Source: Phycisphaerales bacterium (GTDB lineage Bacteria > Planctomycetota > Phycisphaerae > Sedimentisphaerales > UBA12454). From it: 64,000 bases of DNA. Of this stretch, positions 33,672-43,084 are shown piece by piece. The stretch covers positions 209,666 to 273,665 of the forward strand of contig PLMU01000006.1 in assembly GCA_003142595.1 (NCBI GenBank). Direction: 5' to 3'. The first letter of the stretch is position 1. Every line of letters begins with the position of its first letter. The translations under genes and the position numbers were made by a program. The notes below the pieces were generated by a model that searched no databases, was not told the origin of the DNA, and worked only from the letters and a program-made list of their open reading frames with translations.

Positions 33672-34654
33672 ACAAAAAAAATATTTTTATTTCGATAATC
33701 GTATTCGCCCTGCTGGTTATACTGGTTACGCCGTTCCTGGGCCCGATTAAGATACCGTTTTCCGCTCTGACGGATTTCGGACTTAACACAATTGCCGGAA
33801 AGATTTTTTATACATTCCGGCTGCCGCGAGTCCTTACGGCCTTTTTGGCCGGGGCTGCCCTTGCCTGCTGCGGAGTAGCTTTGCAGGCGATGTTCAGAAA
33901 TCCGCTGGCGGAACCCTTTACGCTGGGTATCTGCGGCGGCGCAAATTTCGGCACCGCGGTATATCTCATATTCGCAGCTTCAATCCCGATTCCTCACTGC
34001 GGCTTAGCGTTTTCTTTTGCAGGGTCGCTGGCAGCGGTACTGCTGGTTTACGGACTAACGAAAATCAAGAAAGGTTTTTCGGTCGGCACAATGCTTCTTG
34101 CCGGCATCGCGGTAAATTTCTTTTTCTCGAGTCTGATACTGTTCCTGCAATATATAAGCGATTTTACCCAGTCGTATAAAATGATACACTGGCTTATGGG
34201 AAGCATAGATGTTGACGGTTTTAAAACGCCGGGCGTTTTATTTGTTTTCACGGCGATTGGTGCCGCGATTGTTGCCGCTCAAAACGCAAACCTGAATCTA
34301 ATGAGTATCAGCGATGAAATTGCGATTTCAAGAGGCGTCAACGTAAAGTCAGCGAGAAAAATCATATTCCTGGCGACATCTGTTATGGTTGCAGGCGTTG
34401 TGGCCTTCTGCGGGCCGATAGGTTTTGTCGGGCTGATGGCGCCCCAGATTTGCAGGCTGCTGGTTGGTCACGACCATAAGATTCTTACACCGGCGTCAAT
34501 ATTGTTCGGCGGCGCCTTTCTGGTCCTTTGCGATACAATAGCGCGAATAATCATCCCGTCGTCTCAAATGCCTGTCGGCGTTATAACCGCACTGCTCGGC
34601 GGGCCGTTCTTCATCTGGCTGCTGCTGAAAGACAAAAGCGTATCAAACCTTTAA
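33668..34654 (+). CDS. ABC transporter permease (BtuC/FecCD class)
   Basis: Inner-membrane channel with about 10 transmembrane segments. FRLPRVLTAFLAGAALACCGVALQAMFRNPLAEPFTLGICGGANFG is the FecCD family signature, and GPIGFVGLMAPQICRLLVGHDH is the ATPase-contact region. It starts inside the end of the ATPase gene. It probably works as a homodimer with two copies of the ATPase. Confidence 0.93.
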   Translation: MNKKNIFISIIVFALLVILVTPFLGPIKIPFSALTDFGLNTIAGKIFYTFRLPRVLTAFLAGAALACCGVALQAMFRNPLAEPFTLGICGGANFGTAVYLIFAASIPIPHCGLAFSFAGSLAAVLLVYGLTKIKKGFSVGTMLLAGIAVNFFFSSLILFLQYISDFTQSYKMIHWLMGSIDVDGFKTPGVLFVFTAIGAAIVAAQNANLNLMSISDEIAISRGVNVKSARKIIFLATSVMVAGVVAFCGPIGFVGLMAPQICRLLVGHDHKILTPASILFGGAFLVLCDTIARIIIPSSQMPVGVITALLGGPFFIWLLLKDKSVSNL

Positions 34655-34700
34655 ACAAATCCTTTGCAATAAACGCCATAAGCTGTTAATATATCAGGAT

Positions 34701-35744
34701 ATGGAACTTACGGATAATCTAAATATCGTTCAATTCAAGCCGCTGATTACGCCTGAGCAGCTGAAGGAAAAATTTCCTGAGGATGAACAGGTCGCTCATC
34801 TTGTTGCCCAGTCACGCAGGACTATTCAGTCAATCCTCGTCAACGAAGACAAGAGACGAATTGTCATTACAGGCCCCTGCTCGCTGCACGACAAAAAAGC
34901 TGCGCTCGATTACGCCGGCAGATTAAAAAAACTTCAGGACAAGACGGCAAAAAAGCTCATCCTCGTAATGCGGGCATATTTCGAAAAGCCTCGAACAACC
35001 CTTGGCTGGAAGGGAATGCTTTACGACCCATACCTTGACGGTTCGGACAATATAGAAGAAGGTTTTAACAGGGCTCGCGGTATATTATTAGAAATCGGCA
35101 AAATCGGCTTGCCCTGCGCGACAGAATTTCTCGACCCGATTGTGCCGCAGTATATCGCTGATTTAATTTCGTGGGCATCAATCGGAGCAAGAACGGCCGA
35201 ATCCCAGATTCACCGCCAGATGGCAAGCGGCATGTCGATGCCGATGGGCTTCAAAAATGCTACCGATGGAAATCTTACCCCCGCTGTCGATGCCGTCAGC
35301 GCCGCGGCAAGCGCTCATTCATTCCTCGGAATCAGTCGAAACGGACAGGTTATCATCGCGGAGACTCGCGGAAATAAATACGGACATATTGTTATGCGAG
35401 GCGGAACAAGTGAGCCGAATTACTCGGCTGAATATGTCGCTTTCGCAGGAATTTTGCTTAAAAAAGCAGGGATACCCAACGGCGTTATCATCGATTGCAG
35501 CCATGCGAACTCAAGCAAGGATTACAAACTCCAGCGAAAGGCGATTATTGATGTGGCCGGGCAGGTAAAGAACGGTTCAAGCATTATTTCCGGCGTAATG
35601 CTCGAAAGTTTTATAACCGGCGGCAATCAAAAACCTGCCAAACCGGAAAAACTTACTTACGGCCAGTCTATTACCGATGGCTGTATCGACTGGGATGAAA
35701 CTGAAGAACTTATCAGCCTTTTTGCCGACGCGGTAAAATTATAG
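34701..35744 (+). CDS. 3-deoxy-7-phosphoheptulonate synthase (DAHP synthase, type I)
   Basis: First enzyme of the shikimate pathway, joins PEP and erythrose 4-phosphate. VITGPCSLHDKKAALDYAGRL, MRAYFEKPRTTLGWKGMLYDP, PCATEFLDPIVPQYIADLISW, SIGARTAESQIHRQMASGMSMPMGFKNATDG and the metal-binding IIDCSHANSSKDYKLQ are standard motifs. The length of 347 is normal. AroF/G/H type cannot be told from sequence alone, and likely feedback by an aromatic amino acid is only family knowledge. Confidence 0.95.
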   Translation: MELTDNLNIVQFKPLITPEQLKEKFPEDEQVAHLVAQSRRTIQSILVNEDKRRIVITGPCSLHDKKAALDYAGRLKKLQDKTAKKLILVMRAYFEKPRTTLGWKGMLYDPYLDGSDNIEEGFNRARGILLEIGKIGLPCATEFLDPIVPQYIADLISWASIGARTAESQIHRQMASGMSMPMGFKNATDGNLTPAVDAVSAAASAHSFLGISRNGQVIIAETRGNKYGHIVMRGGTSEPNYSAEYVAFAGILLKKAGIPNGVIIDCSHANSSKDYKLQRKAIIDVAGQVKNGSSIISGVMLESFITGGNQKPAKPEKLTYGQSITDGCIDWDETEELISLFADAVKL

Positions 35745-35842
35745 TAACGCTCCTTTTTTGCTGGAGATATCCCGGCAAACAATCCTTGCAGTAAGACAAA
35801 TTAAAGGTTATATTTATATCCTTATTCTTAAAGGATTTGTAA

Positions 35843-37351
35843 ATGACAGATTCGGCAGAGAGAAATAAAAGGACTACGACCGCTGAGTCGATAGCCAATA
35901 CCTTTGAATGGATGATAACGGCATTTATACTTGCCTTTGTTTTCAGGGCGTTTGTGCTCGAAGCTTTTCGTATCCCAACAGGCAGTATGGCTGACACCCT
36001 GATGGGCGACCATTTCCGAATCCGATGCACAGAATGTGGCTACAATTACCAATATAATTTTAATCTTTTCATACAGGAAAATGATCATACCGCCGTGGGC
36101 AACGGTCTTTACAGACCCGTTCCTTCTCCAAGATGTCCAAGCTGCGGGTATTATGAAAAACCGGAATTGGCTTTTCCGAAATACAACGGCGACAGGATAC
36201 TTGTATTCAAATGTCTCTATCAGTTCGTCGAGCCCAAACGATGGGATGTTATTGTTTTTAAAAACCCGACCGGACCAGAGGTAAATTTTATTAAAAGACT
36301 TATCGGCAAGCCCGGTGAAACAGTCGAAATCATTGACGGCGATATATACATCAATGGAAAACTGCAAAGGAAACCACCCAAAGTCCAGCAGGAGTTGTGG
36401 ATGCCGGTCTATAACAACAATTTCCAGCCGATACAACCAATGGAAGGCAGATTCAACGAGCACGCCTGGCGGCAGCCATTTACTAATGATAATAATTCCG
36501 AATGGAAACTCGACCCTTCAAGGCCGACTCAATTCACTCTTGAAAGTCGGCAGGATAAGATTAATACATTGTTTTACGATACCCAGAAGGGTAATGATTT
36601 CCATGCAACCTATGCTTATGATGACCCGAGCATGTACAGGTATCAGCCTTTCTGCAGCGACCTTATGATGAAATTTTACGCCAGAAGAGGCGAAAAACAA
36701 GGCGATGTAGGAATTAGTTTTACAAAATATCAGACGCTTTATAAGGCCGGCTTCGACCCTGCAGGCCTGATGACAATTGAAAAAATCGGTTCGGACGGCA
36801 AAGCAATCGAACTTGCGAAAAAGCAAATCAGCCCCATTGATAAGAACAAAGAATTTCTTGTTCAATTTTCTGACGCCGACCATTTGCTTGTTTTTGAGAT
36901 TGACAACCAGACGCTTTCTTATGACCTTGGCACCGGCAAGGATGATGCCGGTCAGCGGCTTAGTAATATCGAACCAAAGGCCTCCATATTCGGCTCCGGC
37001 GGCCTGACCATCACAAATGTGGAACTTTACAGAGATATTTATTACACCAGTTACAGGTTCGACTCAAAAGAAACTGCTATGCGGGCCGGTGAAGGAAATC
37101 CTTTCACGCTTAATGAAAATGAATATTTCGCGATGGGCGACAACAGTCCCGACAGTTTTGATTCACGTATGTGGGACATAGAAGGCATCGGCAATAACGG
37201 CATCAGTTACAGAATGGGTGTCGTGCCGCGTGATTATCTGGTAGGAAAGGCGTTTTTCGTATATTGGCCGGGCGGTTTTCGTGCGGGCAATTCCCGGTTA
37301 GCGATTATTCCAAACATGGGCCGGATGAGATTTATCTACGGCGGTATTTAA
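35843..37351 (+). CDS. lepB: Signal peptidase I with zinc-ribbon and long insertion
   Basis: Removes signal peptides from exported proteins at the membrane. One membrane segment (about 22-38) precedes the catalytic Ser48 in FRIPTGSMADTL; the Lys is residue 151 in FIKRLIGKPGE; MGDNSPDSFDSRMW near residue 430 is box E. Two Cys pairs (CTEC at 62-65, CPSC at 98-101) between Ser and Lys look like a zinc ribbon, not usual in the family. Between box D and box E lies a further insertion of roughly 230 residues. Total 502 against the common 250-320. Confidence 0.92.
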   Translation: MTDSAERNKRTTTAESIANTFEWMITAFILAFVFRAFVLEAFRIPTGSMADTLMGDHFRIRCTECGYNYQYNFNLFIQENDHTAVGNGLYRPVPSPRCPSCGYYEKPELAFPKYNGDRILVFKCLYQFVEPKRWDVIVFKNPTGPEVNFIKRLIGKPGETVEIIDGDIYINGKLQRKPPKVQQELWMPVYNNNFQPIQPMEGRFNEHAWRQPFTNDNNSEWKLDPSRPTQFTLESRQDKINTLFYDTQKGNDFHATYAYDDPSMYRYQPFCSDLMMKFYARRGEKQGDVGISFTKYQTLYKAGFDPAGLMTIEKIGSDGKAIELAKKQISPIDKNKEFLVQFSDADHLLVFEIDNQTLSYDLGTGKDDAGQRLSNIEPKASIFGSGGLTITNVELYRDIYYTSYRFDSKETAMRAGEGNPFTLNENEYFAMGDNSPDSFDSRMWDIEGIGNNGISYRMGVVPRDYLVGKAFFVYWPGGFRAGNSRLAIIPNMGRMRFIYGGI

Positions 37352-37360
37352 ACCGGCATT

Positions 37361-39031
37361 TTACGCGTTTTGGGTCAATTCCGCAGGAGTCAGGTATTTG
37401 CTGATTATTTTCACCAAATGTCTCCGGTCGATTGGCTTTGAAACATAATTGTCACAACCGACTTCGATGCATTTCTTTCCATCTTCATGCATAATGCTTC
37501 CGGTCATCGCTATTACCGCCGTTTTGACTCCAAGGTTGCGAATCTTTTTAGTCGCGTCGTAGCCGTTCATATTCGGCATCTGCATATCCATAAAAATCAG
37601 GTCGAATACCTGTCCATTCACCGCATCTATTGCCTGGAATCCGTCTTGGGCAATAGTTACCACAAATCCGAGTTTTTCGAGAAGAAGTTTTATAAGTATC
37701 TGGTTTGTCAGACTGTCTTCGACAACAAGCACTCTGCCTGAAAATTGGCCGTTAAATTCTTCATCTTCGTGATGCAAATTATTTTTTTGTACCTGCGTTT
37801 GAGAAAGATGCCCGCTTTCCTGTTTCTCGTCCGGTACTGTATTGACGGGTACAGTCAATGTGAAGGTTGAACCTTTTCCCACCTCGCTTATAACGTTTAC
37901 ATCGCCGCCCATCAGGTTGGCAACCTGTCTCGTTATCGTCAGACCCAGTCCAGTGCCGCCATATTTTCGCGTTGTACTGCCATCACCTTGCGTAAATGCG
38001 TCGAAAATCGCTTCCAGCTTGTCGGACGATATTCCAATACCCGTATCGATCACCTTAAACTCTATAAATTGTTTCTGTTCTTTTGTGACCGGCTGAACTG
38101 TGAGTTTTATACTTCCCTTTTCAGTAAATTTTATCGCATTGCTGACAAGATTAATGAGACATTGATGCAGTCTTAAAGGGTCGGTTACAATCATTTGAGG
38201 AATGTCCGATGTGCTGATTATCATTAATTCAAGATTTTTCTGTTTTGCGGCCGGCAGCATCAGGGATTCTACATTTGCGAGCAGTTCGGGAATATTACAT
38301 TCAACACTTTCGGCTTTTATCCGGCCTGTTTCAATTTTCGAAAAATCAAGAATATCGTTTATCAGCCCCAGAAGATGTCTGCCGCTGTCGAGTATAAGTT
38401 TGACATAACCTTTTTGCTCGTCCGTCATCGATTCTTCGGAAAGAACCTCGCCAAAGCCAATGATGGCATTCATCGGCGTCCTGATTTCATGACTCATATT
38501 AGCCAAAAACTGGCTTTTGGCGGTATTAGCTTTATCAGCTTCAGCCGCCATCTTAGTAGCAGTCTCAGTGACTTTTATCAGCTTGGCGTTCATCAGTTCA
38601 AGCTGCTGTTTCGTTTCTCGAAGATTTGCCTCTGATTTCTTTCTCGCGATGGCATACCTTATCGTTTTGGTAAGCGTATATTCAAGACCGCTGCCCTTGA
38701 CAAGATAATCCTCGGCACCGCCGCTTATCGCTTCCAGGCCCGCATCTTCATCATCGAGTCCGGTAAGCACAACAATCGGAACGTCCGGCACGAGCTGGGA
38801 TACTTTTTGTACCGTTTCGGTTCCTCTGCTGTCGGGAAGGTTAAGGTCCAGAAGAACAATATCAAAGCCCGGCACTGCGAGTTTTTCCATTGCTTCTGTT
38901 AATGTTTGCGCATAGTTAATGTTGAAACGTATCAAGCCGGCAGCCTTGACCAGAACCAGCCCGACAAGTCTGCGGTCTAACGCGTCATCATCAACAAGTA
39001 AAACATTTAGTATCTTGTTTGTTTGGCTCAT
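37361..39031 (-). CDS. Hybrid histidine kinase (REC-HisKA-HATPase-REC)
   Basis: Cytosolic, no membrane segment. The N-terminal receiver (residues 8-130) has acceptor Asp in VLLDLNLPDSRG; the dimerisation helix with phospho-His is FLANMSHEIRTPMNAIIGFG (about 175); the ATPase domain ends with TGLGLTITRQVANLMGG; the C-terminal receiver (about 430-545) has FMDMQMPNMNGYD. The start lies inside the last 41 nt of the upstream receiver gene, so translation is coupled. With its two neighbours and the sensor kinase it should form a phosphorelay. Confidence 0.93.
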   Translation of the reverse strand: MSQTNKILNVLLVDDDALDRRLVGLVLVKAAGLIRFNINYAQTLTEAMEKLAVPGFDIVLLDLNLPDSRGTETVQKVSQLVPDVPIVVLTGLDDEDAGLEAISGGAEDYLVKGSGLEYTLTKTIRYAIARKKSEANLRETKQQLELMNAKLIKVTETATKMAAEADKANTAKSQFLANMSHEIRTPMNAIIGFGEVLSEESMTDEQKGYVKLILDSGRHLLGLINDILDFSKIETGRIKAESVECNIPELLANVESLMLPAAKQKNLELMIISTSDIPQMIVTDPLRLHQCLINLVSNAIKFTEKGSIKLTVQPVTKEQKQFIEFKVIDTGIGISSDKLEAIFDAFTQGDGSTTRKYGGTGLGLTITRQVANLMGGDVNVISEVGKGSTFTLTVPVNTVPDEKQESGHLSQTQVQKNNLHHEDEEFNGQFSGRVLVVEDSLTNQILIKLLLEKLGFVVTIAQDGFQAIDAVNGQVFDLIFMDMQMPNMNGYDATKKIRNLGVKTAVIAMTGSIMHEDGKKCIEVGCDNYVSKPIDRRHLVKIISKYLTPAELTQNA

Positions 39032-39464
39032 GGGTTATCCGTTTGCATACTGTAAACCAATAATCGCTTAACGTCTGCATTATTTCCTGAAAATCAGCCA
39101 GCGCCACAGGCTTTTTGATATAGCCTGCCGCCTGAAGCCTGAAACTTTCAAGTATATCTTTATCAGATTCGCTTGTCGTAAGAATGACAACCGGTATAGT
39201 CTCAAGCTGCGGGTCTGACTTAATCAGTCTCAGGAATTCCCTGCCGCCGAGACCGGGCATATTTAAGTCCAGCAAAATCAAATCGGGCATTGAAATGCTC
39301 CCATCCGTTTTGCCTTTTTCCAGATATGCCAGCGCCTCTTCAGCACTGCTTGCGACCACCGGCGTATTCGTTATACGCTGACTATTAAGCGACGTCTTTA
39401 TTAGTTTCTGGTCGCCAGGGTCATCTTCGACTAACATTATTGTTACTGCTTTATATATATTCAT
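38991..39464 (-). CDS. Single-domain response regulator
   Basis: Receiver-only protein of about 157 residues in the Rcp1-like group: MLVEDDPGDQKLIK with the acidic pair, LILLDLNMPGLGGREFL with the acceptor Asp, VVILTTSESDKDI with the Thr/Ser switch and AGYIKKPVAL with the conserved Lys. There is no output domain, so it likely shuttles phosphate between kinases. Its 3' end overlaps the hybrid kinase start. Confidence 0.92.
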   Translation of the reverse strand: MNIYKAVTIMLVEDDPGDQKLIKTSLNSQRITNTPVVASSAEEALAYLEKGKTDGSISMPDLILLDLNMPGLGGREFLRLIKSDPQLETIPVVILTTSESDKDILESFRLQAAGYIKKPVALADFQEIMQTLSDYWFTVCKRITHEPNKQDTKCFTC

Positions 39465-39501
39465 ATCTAACTCCTGATTATTCCAGATATTCTATTATTC
39501 T

Positions 39502-39948
39502 TTAAACTCGGCTATTCAGTGTTGACGTTGAAAACCAATAATGAGCCATCTTTTGAATAATATCGTTAAACTCCTGCGGCGTTGCTGACTTCTGAATATA
39601 ACCGGCAGCATGCATCGCATAGCATTCCTCAATATCGGTTTCAATATCCGATGTTGTTACAATTATAACCGGTATCGAACATAAATTTTCATCTGCCTTG
39701 ATTTGTTTCAAGAATTCCTTGCCGCCCATTCCGGGCATACCCAGGTCAAGCAATATCAGTCCGGGTTTGGGATACCAGTGAGAATCTGTCATACACATCC
39801 GCAAATAATCCCACGCCGCCTCGCCGCTTGAAACAATTTTCAGCTTAACTTTTTCATTCTGGTTTAAAAGAGCAATTTTAATCAGCTTTTGGTCGCCTGG
39901 TTCATTTTCTACCAGCAGAACTGTCAATTCTTTCTGTTCATTTTCCAT
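39502..39948 (-). CDS. Single-domain response regulator with altered acidic pocket
   Basis: Receiver-only protein related to the next gene (LVENEPGDQKLIKIAL, LILLDLGMPGMGGKEFL, VIIVTTSDIETDI, AGYIQKSATPQEF). The usual acidic pair (VEDD) reads VENE here, so metal binding may be changed, but the acceptor Asp and the Lys remain. AAGGG spaced before ATG at 39948 makes that the start rather than the TTG at 39963. It lies between the sensor kinase and the other receiver on the same strand. Confidence 0.9.
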   Translation of the reverse strand: MENEQKELTVLLVENEPGDQKLIKIALLNQNEKVKLKIVSSGEAAWDYLRMCMTDSHWYPKPGLILLDLGMPGMGGKEFLKQIKADENLCSIPVIIVTTSDIETDIEECYAMHAAGYIQKSATPQEFNDIIQKMAHYWFSTSTLNSRV

Positions 39949-40123
39949 GTTAATCCCTTTCAACTTTGTAAATTCACATTCCGCTGCGAATTCAGTCTGC
40001 CGTTGCCGATCCTTTATTAACCGGCACCGTCACCGTCACCAGAATCAAGATGCTTTTTTATTCTTCAAATACCCTTTTCATTTCTAATCTACTTTTATCA
40101 TCAGACCTTCCGGTCTTTCATAT

Positions 40124-42466
40124 TCATACATTAATTTTATTTTCCACAACTTTTGCTGTTACCGCAACAGGCATTGTAAACCAGAACGTGCAGCCTTTGC
40201 CGTATTCCGATTCAATGCCAATTTGTCCGCCATGACGTTCTACAATCTTCTTGCAGACGGCCAGCCCAATTCCTGTTCCCTCGTATTCGCTTCTCGAATG
40301 CAGACGCTTAAACATAACGAATATCGCCTGCTGATACTCGGGCTTAATGCCTATGCCGTTATCCGTTACATTTATCCTTACCGTACCGTTGCCGGCAGAT
40401 TTGCTGGTTATAGTTATGCGTGGAATATTGCCCTTCGCCTGGTATTTAATACCGTTGGCAATGAGGTTCTGCATAAGCTGGCGTATCTGAACAGGGTCTG
40501 CCGCAACTGATGGCAGAGACTCAGGTATTTCCATTGCTACCTGTTTTTCCTGCAGTACTATCGACAGTTCAAGCTGCTGGAGCTGTTTGACAATTTCATT
40601 AAGGTCGACAACCTCCGGCGGATTCGTTTTTGTGCTCACCCTTGAATATACAAGCAATCCTTCAATCATTTTATTCATTCGCTGAGCACCATCTATCATA
40701 AACTGCAGGTTTTCAGCGTCTTCAGACTCAAGTTTTCCACCAAGAGATTTTTGCAGCATATCGCCGAATGCCGCCACTTTCCGTAATGGCTCACGTAAGT
40801 CGTGTGATGCTATATAGACGAAGTTCTTCATTTCCTGGTTGGCTTCTTCAAGCTCATGGTTGAGTTTTTCCTTCTCTTCTTCCGCTTTCTTACGGTCAGT
40901 AATATCCTCGTATGAGCCCAGGATTCCGACTACATTACCGTTTGCGTCATGCAGCGGTATCTTGTTTGTATCAATCCACGCCTGTTTTCCGTCGGCTTGT
41001 TTCTGCTGTTCAATAATATGATATTGAGGCATATTGGTATCCATAACCTTGTTGTCGTATTCACGGTAAGAAGCCGCCTCTTCTTTTTTCCAGGCAAGGT
41101 CATTATCCGTTTTTCCCACTACTTCCTCAGGTTTACTAAACCCTGCGGCTTTTGCGAAATTGGAATTACAGCCGAGGTAAGTCAGATTCCTGTCTTTCCA
41201 GAATATGAACTGCGGTATGTTGTTCATAACAATCTGCAGCATCTGTTTGGACTCTTTCAGGGCACGTTCGGCTATCTTCTTGTCCGTGACATCTCTGAAA
41301 CTCCATACCCTGCCTACTACCTTATTGTCGATTCTCTGGGGCTGAGAGCATCTTTCATATACCCTGCCGTCCTTGAATTCAACAATGTCCAGCGATGACG
41401 CCAGAGGATTTGAATATAATCTTTTAACTTCTGATATGAATTTTTCAGGATTTATCAACTGGTCCAGCACAGATGTAAGTATTTTGTCAAAATCTTTCGT
41501 TGCAGCCAGGCTTTCAGAAATCTGCCACAACTGCAGGAACTTCTGATTATAGCTGGCAACTTTTCCGTTTAGGTCAACAACAAGGATGCCATCCGTGGTT
41601 GACTCCAGTGTCGCGCTATGCAAAGACAATAATTGCGTTAAATCTTCCTGTGCCTTCCTGCGGTCGGTGATTTCCTTCGTCATCTGCTCATTGGCTTTAC
41701 TGAGCTCTACGGTGCGCTCTTCGACTTTCACTTCCAATTCCTGTTTGGCAACGATTAATTCGGAGTCTCGTTCCTGAATTTGCTCCAACATTTCATTGAA
41801 AGCGTCGATAAGCGAACCAATCTCATCGTCGCTTTGCTTTACAGCACGGGCTGAATAGTCTTTCTTTTCTGAAACAGCTTTTGCCACACCGGCCAGACTT
41901 AAAATCGGCGTGGAAATTACCGCTTGAAGCCGTGCCGACACAAGAAATACCGCCAGTAATGAAATAATAATAACGGTTATAATTATCTGGATGCCGTGCA
42001 TTAACGATTCGTGTATAGAATTCAAATCTGACTGAAGACAGATTGTGCCTATTATTTCATTGTCGAGGATAATGGGTGCAAATACTATCAGTGAGTCATT
42101 GTCGAAAACAACTGAGGCCTTCTTGAACTCGGTTGGCGTCACAGGATTTGTATTTTTATCTCGATAATAAGTCGCGAATAGCTCATTATTTCCATTATAA
42201 ATACTGCCCAATATCATAGATGAATCCACATGAAGCGCTTGTAGTACTTTTTCGGCATCTTTGCTGTCCTGGAATGTCAGGGATGCCTTACAATTTTCCG
42301 ATAGCATTGCTGCGCGAGCTGACATAACCTTCACCATATTGTTGCGAATCGAGTTCCGCTCCCAGCCCAGAAATGCTATCCCCGCCAGCACAAGTCCGGT
42401 TGTGCATGCCGCTATGACTATCGTCATCAGCTTGTATTTAATCGTCATGTTTCGGAAAATAGTCAT
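40124..42466 (-). CDS. Membrane sensor histidine kinase (CHASE8-HAMP-PAS-PAS-HisKA-HATPase)
   Basis: Two membrane segments (about residues 15-34 and 158-178) enclose a CHASE8-like sensory domain (ARAAMLSENCKASLTFQDSK), followed by HAMP (VISTPILSLAGVAKAVSEKKDY) and a coiled coil, then two PAS domains (about 280-390 and 400-525). The phospho-His helix is ASHDLREPLRKVAAFGDML and the ATPase domain shows NLIANGIKYQ, DNGIGI and GTGIGLAVCKKIVERHGG. The ORF ends 160 nt before the receiver. It follows the YfiR-like gene by 3 nt. Confidence 0.92.
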   Translation of the reverse strand: MTIFRNMTIKYKLMTIVIAACTTGLVLAGIAFLGWERNSIRNNMVKVMSARAAMLSENCKASLTFQDSKDAEKVLQALHVDSSMILGSIYNGNNELFATYYRDKNTNPVTPTEFKKASVVFDNDSLIVFAPIILDNEIIGTICLQSDLNSIHESLMHGIQIIITVIIISLLAVFLVSARLQAVISTPILSLAGVAKAVSEKKDYSARAVKQSDDEIGSLIDAFNEMLEQIQERDSELIVAKQELEVKVEERTVELSKANEQMTKEITDRRKAQEDLTQLLSLHSATLESTTDGILVVDLNGKVASYNQKFLQLWQISESLAATKDFDKILTSVLDQLINPEKFISEVKRLYSNPLASSLDIVEFKDGRVYERCSQPQRIDNKVVGRVWSFRDVTDKKIAERALKESKQMLQIVMNNIPQFIFWKDRNLTYLGCNSNFAKAAGFSKPEEVVGKTDNDLAWKKEEAASYREYDNKVMDTNMPQYHIIEQQKQADGKQAWIDTNKIPLHDANGNVVGILGSYEDITDRKKAEEEKEKLNHELEEANQEMKNFVYIASHDLREPLRKVAAFGDMLQKSLGGKLESEDAENLQFMIDGAQRMNKMIEGLLVYSRVSTKTNPPEVVDLNEIVKQLQQLELSIVLQEKQVAMEIPESLPSVAADPVQIRQLMQNLIANGIKYQAKGNIPRITITSKSAGNGTVRINVTDNGIGIKPEYQQAIFVMFKRLHSRSEYEGTGIGLAVCKKIVERHGGQIGIESEYGKGCTFWFTMPVAVTAKVVENKINV

Positions 42467-42469
42467 ATA

Positions 42470-43084
42470 TTAATTTTTTAACTCCTGAGAAGATTTTTCT
42501 CCAATTACTCTCTTGGCGAGCCTTAAAAGCTGCGACCTGATTTGAAGTTTGGATTGTTCTGCGTTAGTCTGGCTTATTTCAAATCTGACTTTTTCTTCTT
42601 CAAGAACGAAATTAATAATACCGCCGCTGGATTCGAGGAATCCGGGCATATCGCCAACTATCAGGACATTATTGTTTTTAACCAAATCTGCTATTTCTTT
42701 TGCAACCGCCTTCTCCGAACTGCATATAAACAATAAATGGCATTTTCTGATTTCTTCGAATTCCTTATCCATCCCGGCCTTATCTGATTTCTTTATCTCC
42801 TCGAGTCCCTTAAATCGTTTTACAACGACTTTTCTGCCGTTAACCTGTTTATCTTTTACAGGTTCAAATGCGTTTTCAAATGGGTCTTTGCCAATAATGC
42901 CTATGATTATTGGTTCACTGGCAGCCGGCATTTTTTCCGCCGGCCAATCAACGAACATAATGAAGTTATACAGAAATGCCGCCTTAACCTGGTATTCGCG
43001 GGTGGATGCAGAATCGCCATACGCTTGAGGCACCGCAAGCATAGTCAAAATTACAAATATAAAGATGTATACTCTTATTTTCAT
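42470..43084 (-). CDS. YfiR-family (DUF4154) periplasmic protein
   Basis: A signal peptide covers residues 1-23 (VFVILTMLAVPQAYG). EYQVKAAFLYNFIMFVDWPA and PIIIGIIGKDPFENAF, with CHLLFICSSE and VGDMPGFLESSGGIINFVLEEEKVRFEI, are the family hallmarks. In Pseudomonas YfiR is a periplasmic regulator of an inner-membrane signalling protein; here the neighbour 3 nt downstream is a membrane sensor kinase, so YfiR may control that kinase. The TonB-dependent receptor is divergently encoded 640 nt away. Confidence 0.9.
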   Translation of the reverse strand: MKIRVYIFIFVILTMLAVPQAYGDSASTREYQVKAAFLYNFIMFVDWPAEKMPAASEPIIIGIIGKDPFENAFEPVKDKQVNGRKVVVKRFKGLEEIKKSDKAGMDKEFEEIRKCHLLFICSSEKAVAKEIADLVKNNNVLIVGDMPGFLESSGGIINFVLEEEKVRFEISQTNAEQSKLQIRSQLLRLAKRVIGEKSSQELKN

